Below are positions 61,303 through 64,000 of a DNA stretch of 64,000 nt, piece after piece (position 1 is the first letter of the stretch; every line of letters starts with the position of its first letter). The DNA is from Hyphomicrobiales bacterium (GTDB lineage: Bacteria; Pseudomonadota; Alphaproteobacteria; Rhizobiales; Xanthobacteraceae). Below the pieces are notes generated by a model. That model was not told where the DNA came from, searched no databases, and saw only the letters and a program-made list of their open reading frames with translations. The translations under genes were made by a program, and so were the position numbers. The stretch covers positions 204,772 to 268,771 of the forward strand of contig JAKFYI010000031.1 in assembly GCA_021730985.1 (NCBI GenBank). The letters are read 5' to 3'.

Positions 61303-61860
61303 ATGCTACAGATCGCAAAATGGGGCATTGCTCTCCCGCTCGCGGCTTTGGGATTGCAGCCCGCCGCCGCGCAATCGGTCCCGGCCGGGCTTCAGGGCAA
61401 ATCCGCCACCGTGAGCTGGATCGAGAACCGGACCCAGAAGTACGTCGACGAGGGTGGCCGGACGGAGTCCGTCCCGGTGCCCTATACGTACCGCGTCTAT
61501 TTCAGCGGCGCGGGCCGGCCATTCGCACGGTTGACCGTGGCGAACCGGCGCGGCGAGACGGCATCGCGGGAACGCGTTGGGACGGGTAGCGGCCAGCGCG
61601 AAGACGGAGCGCGATCCCTGCAGATGCGAGGCAACTCGCTGGTGGCAAGCTCCGGTCACGGCGGCGGTGCGCGGCAGATCCAGGTCACTTTCGACGGCGG
61701 CTATTCGAGCTGCAGCGCGAACGTCATCCTGGGCAGGCAGTCGAGCGCCAGCAAAATCATGATGACGAACATCGTCAGCAACAAGCGGATGGAAATTCTG
61801 TCGGTGACGACCAGCGGCGCGTCCTGCTCGCTGCAGAACGGCAACGTGTTCGGAAACTAG
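61303..61860 (+). CDS. Secreted protein of unknown function, 185 aa
   Basis: The ATG at 61303 is chosen because GGGAGGAAGG lies just upstream. A signal peptide is clear (IAKWGIALPLAALGLQPAAAQS). The mature part is beta-rich with Gly/Ser-rich patches (TASRERVGTGSGQR, SSGHGGGARQIQVTFDGGYSSC) and two cysteines (SSCSAN; ASCSLQ) that could form a disulfide. I do not recognise the family. It is divergent from trpF and its stop shares CTAG with the convergent cyclodeaminase-like gene. Confidence 0.75.
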   Translation: MLQIAKWGIALPLAALGLQPAAAQSVPAGLQGKSATVSWIENRTQKYVDEGGRTESVPVPYTYRVYFSGAGRPFARLTVANRRGETASRERVGTGSGQREDGARSLQMRGNSLVASSGHGGGARQIQVTFDGGYSSCSANVILGRQSSASKIMMTNIVSNKRMEILSVTTSGASCSLQNGNVFGN

Positions 61861-62813
61861 CCTCGTTTGCCGGACACCTTGCCGTACACCAGCACCGCCG
61901 CCGCGAGGTCCTCGACGGCGTTGCCGACCGACTTGAACAACGTGATCTCGTCCTTGCGCTTGCGGCCTTTGGCCTTGCCGCGGCAAAGCTCGTAGAGATC
62001 GCCTGCGATATCGGACAGCTTGAGGGTTTTATTCTTCAACGGAATGGCGATGTCACCCGAGCCTTTGGGCGCCGACGCGCGGACATCGACGTAAACCCGG
62101 GCGCGCCGCACCGCATCGTCGTCGGCCTCGCGCATCTTCGGCGTGAAGGCGCCGACCAGATCGACATGCGTGCCCTTCTTGAGCCACTGGCCGCGGATCA
62201 GCGGCTTCGCCGACAGTGTGGCGCAGGACACGATGTCGGCGGTGCGCACCGCGGCTTCCAGGTCGTCGGCGATCAGCGGCTCGATGCCGGCGGCAGACAA
62301 CGCAAAGGCGGTGGAGATGGCGCGCGATCGTGAGCGGTTCCACAGCGTGACGCGCTTGATCGGCCGCACCGCGCTATGGGCGCGGACCAGGTGCGGCGCG
62401 AGCGCCCCTGCCCCAACCATGACAAGATGTTCGGCGTCCTCGCGCGCGAGATAGCGCGCGGCCAGCGCCGACGCCGCGGCGGTGCGCCAGGCGGTGAGCG
62501 CCGTGCCGTCGATCAGCGCGAGCGCTTCGCCGGTCTCGCCCGACATCAGCAGATAGTTGCCATAGACCGACGGCTTTCCGAGCTTGGCGTTGTCCGGATA
62601 GACGCTGACGATCTTGCAGCCGACCAGCCGCTGGCCGGAATTCATCCAGGCCGGCATCAGCAGCAGCTTGGCATCGATACCCGACGGCTGCGGGATCATG
62701 TGCGCGTGCCGTTCCGGCACCGTGATGTCGGCGCGGAACGCGTCGGCCAGGGCTTCGATCAGCGCGCCGTGGGTGATTGCACGGGCGATGTCGGCGGCGC
62801 TGACGTTGAGCAC
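61857..62813 (-). CDS. Ornithine cyclodeaminase/mu-crystallin family protein
   Basis: This 318-aa protein has the family's N-terminal domain (VSAADIARAITHGALIEALADAF; LLLMPAWM) and an NAD-binding Rossmann domain (LVMVGAGALAPHLVRAHSAV) followed by TLWNRSRSRA. Members include ornithine cyclodeaminase, alanine dehydrogenase and ketimine reductases, and the substrate cannot be decided here. It is followed closely by the lapA gene upstream on the same strand, with stop and start almost touching. Confidence 0.87.
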   Translation of the reverse strand: MLNVSAADIARAITHGALIEALADAFRADITVPERHAHMIPQPSGIDAKLLLMPAWMNSGQRLVGCKIVSVYPDNAKLGKPSVYGNYLLMSGETGEALALIDGTALTAWRTAAASALAARYLAREDAEHLVMVGAGALAPHLVRAHSAVRPIKRVTLWNRSRSRAISTAFALSAAGIEPLIADDLEAAVRTADIVSCATLSAKPLIRGQWLKKGTHVDLVGAFTPKMREADDDAVRRARVYVDVRASAPKGSGDIAIPLKNKTLKLSDIAGDLYELCRGKAKGRKRKDEITLFKSVGNAVEDLAAAVLVYGKVSGKRG

Positions 62814-62814
62814 G

Positions 62815-63168
62815 CTAGGCTGCCGGCGGCACGATCAGCGGCGGCGCCTCGCGTTGTGGCGGCGGCGGTGGCGCGATCGAGCGCTGTGCGTCGAGCTCGG
62901 CGCGCAGCCTGCGAACGTCGGCCTCGGCGCGGCGGGCGCGGGCGCGCCACTTGTGCTGCTTGAGCCAGGCCGCGATCCCGCCGACCAGAATGCCCACGCC
63001 GACCAGCACGAAGATCAGGATGAACAGCGGCATCTTGAACGCAAGCGCGGGCGCCGTGGAATCGAACGGGTCGAACGACACGGTGATGATCTCGCGGTTC
63101 GCCACCGCGAACATCACGATCACGATGGCGATCGGAACGAGGACGAATGCCGTGACAAACTTGCGCAT
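62815..63168 (-). CDS. LapA-domain membrane protein
   Basis: This 117-aa protein has two N-terminal membrane segments (VTAFVLVPIAIVIVMFAVAN and LFILIFVLVGVGILVGGIAAW) separated by a short loop. A basic coiled region (KWRARARRAEADVRRLRAEL) and a proline-rich tail (PPPPPQREAPPLIVPPAA) follow. This is the LapA/DUF1049 layout; E. coli LapA acts with LapB in control of LPS synthesis. The ihfB-lapA order is common in proteobacteria. Confidence 0.88.
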   Translation of the reverse strand: MRKFVTAFVLVPIAIVIVMFAVANREIITVSFDPFDSTAPALAFKMPLFILIFVLVGVGILVGGIAAWLKQHKWRARARRAEADVRRLRAELDAQRSIAPPPPPQREAPPLIVPPAA

Positions 63169-63225
63169 CGGCTAAATCTCCTGCGCCGGACAAGCGAAGT
63201 CGAGCACAGCGAGCCGGAGCGGCGC

Positions 63226-63513
63226 CTACGCGCCGTTCTTGTTTAGACGCTCGCGCATTTCCTTGCCGGTCTTGAAGAACGGCACGGACTTCTGCGCCAC
63301 CGCGACGTGCGCGCCGGTGCGCGGATTACGTCCGGTGCGGGCCGGACGGTTCTTGACCGAGAACGCGCCGAAGCCGCGCAGCTCGACACGGTCGCCGCGC
63401 GCCAGCGCGCCGGTGATCTCGTTGAGGATGGCGTTGACGATGTTCTCGACGTCCCGCTGATAAAGATGCGGATTGGCCACCGAAATGCGCTGGACAAGTT
63501 CGGACTTGATCAT
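63226..63513 (-). CDS. ihfB: Integration host factor subunit beta
   Basis: IhfB pairs with IhfA to bend DNA at specific sites. The 95-aa protein has the HU/IHF fold with the DNA-intercalating loop [15 protein letters not shown], the dimer core [17 protein letters not shown] and the IhfB-type ending [15 protein letters not shown]. It lies 38 bases downstream of sppA, the standard sppA-ihfB-lapA arrangement. Confidence 0.95.
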   Translation of the reverse strand: MIKSELVQRISVANPHLYQRDVENIVNAILNEITGALARGDRVELRGFGAFSVKNRPARTGRNPRTGAHVAVAQKSVPFFKTGKEMRERLNKNGA

Positions 63514-63551
63514 CGGTCCGCCTCTGGCTCAGGCCGAAAAGGCCCGTATCT

Positions 63552-64000
63552 TCAATTGGTAGTCGGAGGGTGCCAAAGCGCCAACAGACCGTCAAGGTTG
63601 AGTCTTTCGATCGCCTGCAGGGTGCCCCAGTCCTCCAGGCGGCGGGCCACCGCGGTCAACCCCACCGCGTCGAACACCCGGACCATCGCAACATGCAGGA
63701 ACGGCAGGTCGCCGAAGCGCGGCGTCATCCGAAAGTCGCGGACCGGGGTCTTGGGATCGATGTTCTTCTCCTTCGCCAGCCAATCGAGCGCGGCCTGCTC
63801 GTTGCCGAGCGCGTCGATCAGCTTCAAGGCGAGGGCTTGCCGGCCGGTGAACACCCGGCCGTCGGCGACCTTGTCGAGCCCCGCCTGGTCGAGACGGCGG
63901 CGCTCGCGAACGATGTCCTTGAACCAGTCGTAGGAGTCCATCACGAGCGCCTCAATGGCGGCGCGGGCCTCCGGGCTGGTGGGCTCGTAGCCGTTCGGAG
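63552..64000 (-). CDS. sppA: Signal peptide peptidase SppA, C-terminal part (partial)
   Basis: The reading frame is open to the right edge (NGYEPTSPEARAAIEALVM at the edge) and encodes the last about 149 residues of SppA, the inner-membrane serine protease that degrades cleaved signal peptides. The segment DKVADGRVFTGRQALALKLIDALGN is the family hallmark. The Ser/Lys active site lies outside the window. It is upstream of ihfB on the same strand. Confidence 0.92.
   Translation of the reverse strand, partial: PNGYEPTSPEARAAIEALVMDSYDWFKDIVRERRRLDQAGLDKVADGRVFTGRQALALKLIDALGNEQAALDWLAKEKNIDPKTPVRDFRMTPRFGDLPFLHVAMVRVFDAVGLTAVARRLEDWGTLQAIERLNLDGLLALWHPPTTN

Overview
This is a GC-rich, gene-dense chromosomal window from an alphaproteobacterium, most likely a Hyphomicrobiales member of the Bradyrhizobiaceae/Xanthobacteraceae type. 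The markers are an Irr iron regulator with a haem-binding GCPWH motif next to fabA-fabB-fabI, the orders mutM/ubiE-ubiB and trpF-trpB-trpA-accD-folC-trxA-addA-addB, a DivL-like kinase with Tyr in place of the phospho-acceptor His, and many Bug/TctC-type binding proteins. No rRNA, tRNA, transposase, prophage or CRISPR array was seen.

Layout. 0-1 kb: 3' end of pnp. 1-4 kb: a small protein, a Crp/Fnr regulator and a phytoene-desaturase-like oxidoreductase. 4-7.6 kb: the fabA-fabB-fabI operon, divergent from irr. 7.7-12 kb: an iron/thiamine/polyamine-type ABC importer. 12-26.2 kb: metabolic and housekeeping genes, namely a frameshifted hydratase, two transglutaminase-like genes, N-formylglutamate amidohydrolase, a Bug protein, a hydroxyacid dehydrogenase, a MoeB/ThiF-like gene, a degenerate trypsin-like protein, GIY-YIG, enoyl-CoA hydratase, mutM, a VOC protein, ubiE and ubiB. 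26.2-40.1 kb: an accessory block holding an ArsR regulator with four SRPBCC proteins and a PhnB-type VOC protein, five Bug proteins with one TctB-TctA pair, an orphan HigA, and an AT-richer gene that joins a GHKL ATPase to a PD-(D/E)XK-like nuclease. 40.1-47.8 kb: coaBC-dut, an Rrf2 regulator, divL, a tsaE-amgK fusion and murU. 47.9-54.8 kb: addB-addA and trxA. 54.9-61.1 kb, minus strand: an FTR1 iron permease, folC, accD, trpA, a small membrane protein, trpB and trpF. 61.3-64 kb: a secreted protein, an ornithine-cyclodeaminase-like protein, lapA, ihfB and the 3' part of sppA.

The genes cover membrane lipid synthesis (fab, accD), iron control (irr, FTR1, ABC importer), ubiquinone, CoA and nucleotide metabolism, peptidoglycan recycling (amgK, murU), cell-cycle control (divL), recombinational repair (addAB, mutM) and tryptophan synthesis. 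The accessory block adds solute scavenging and a candidate defence gene.

The strongest candidates for new biology are: the single-gene GHKL-ATPase/nuclease at 38.1-40.1 kb; the coaBC gene that begins with an in-frame FitA-like ribbon-helix-helix DNA-binding domain behind a promoter carrying a perfect palindrome; a palindromic repeat read in frame inside coaBC; and a composite repeat that seems to provide the start of a Bug protein gene.
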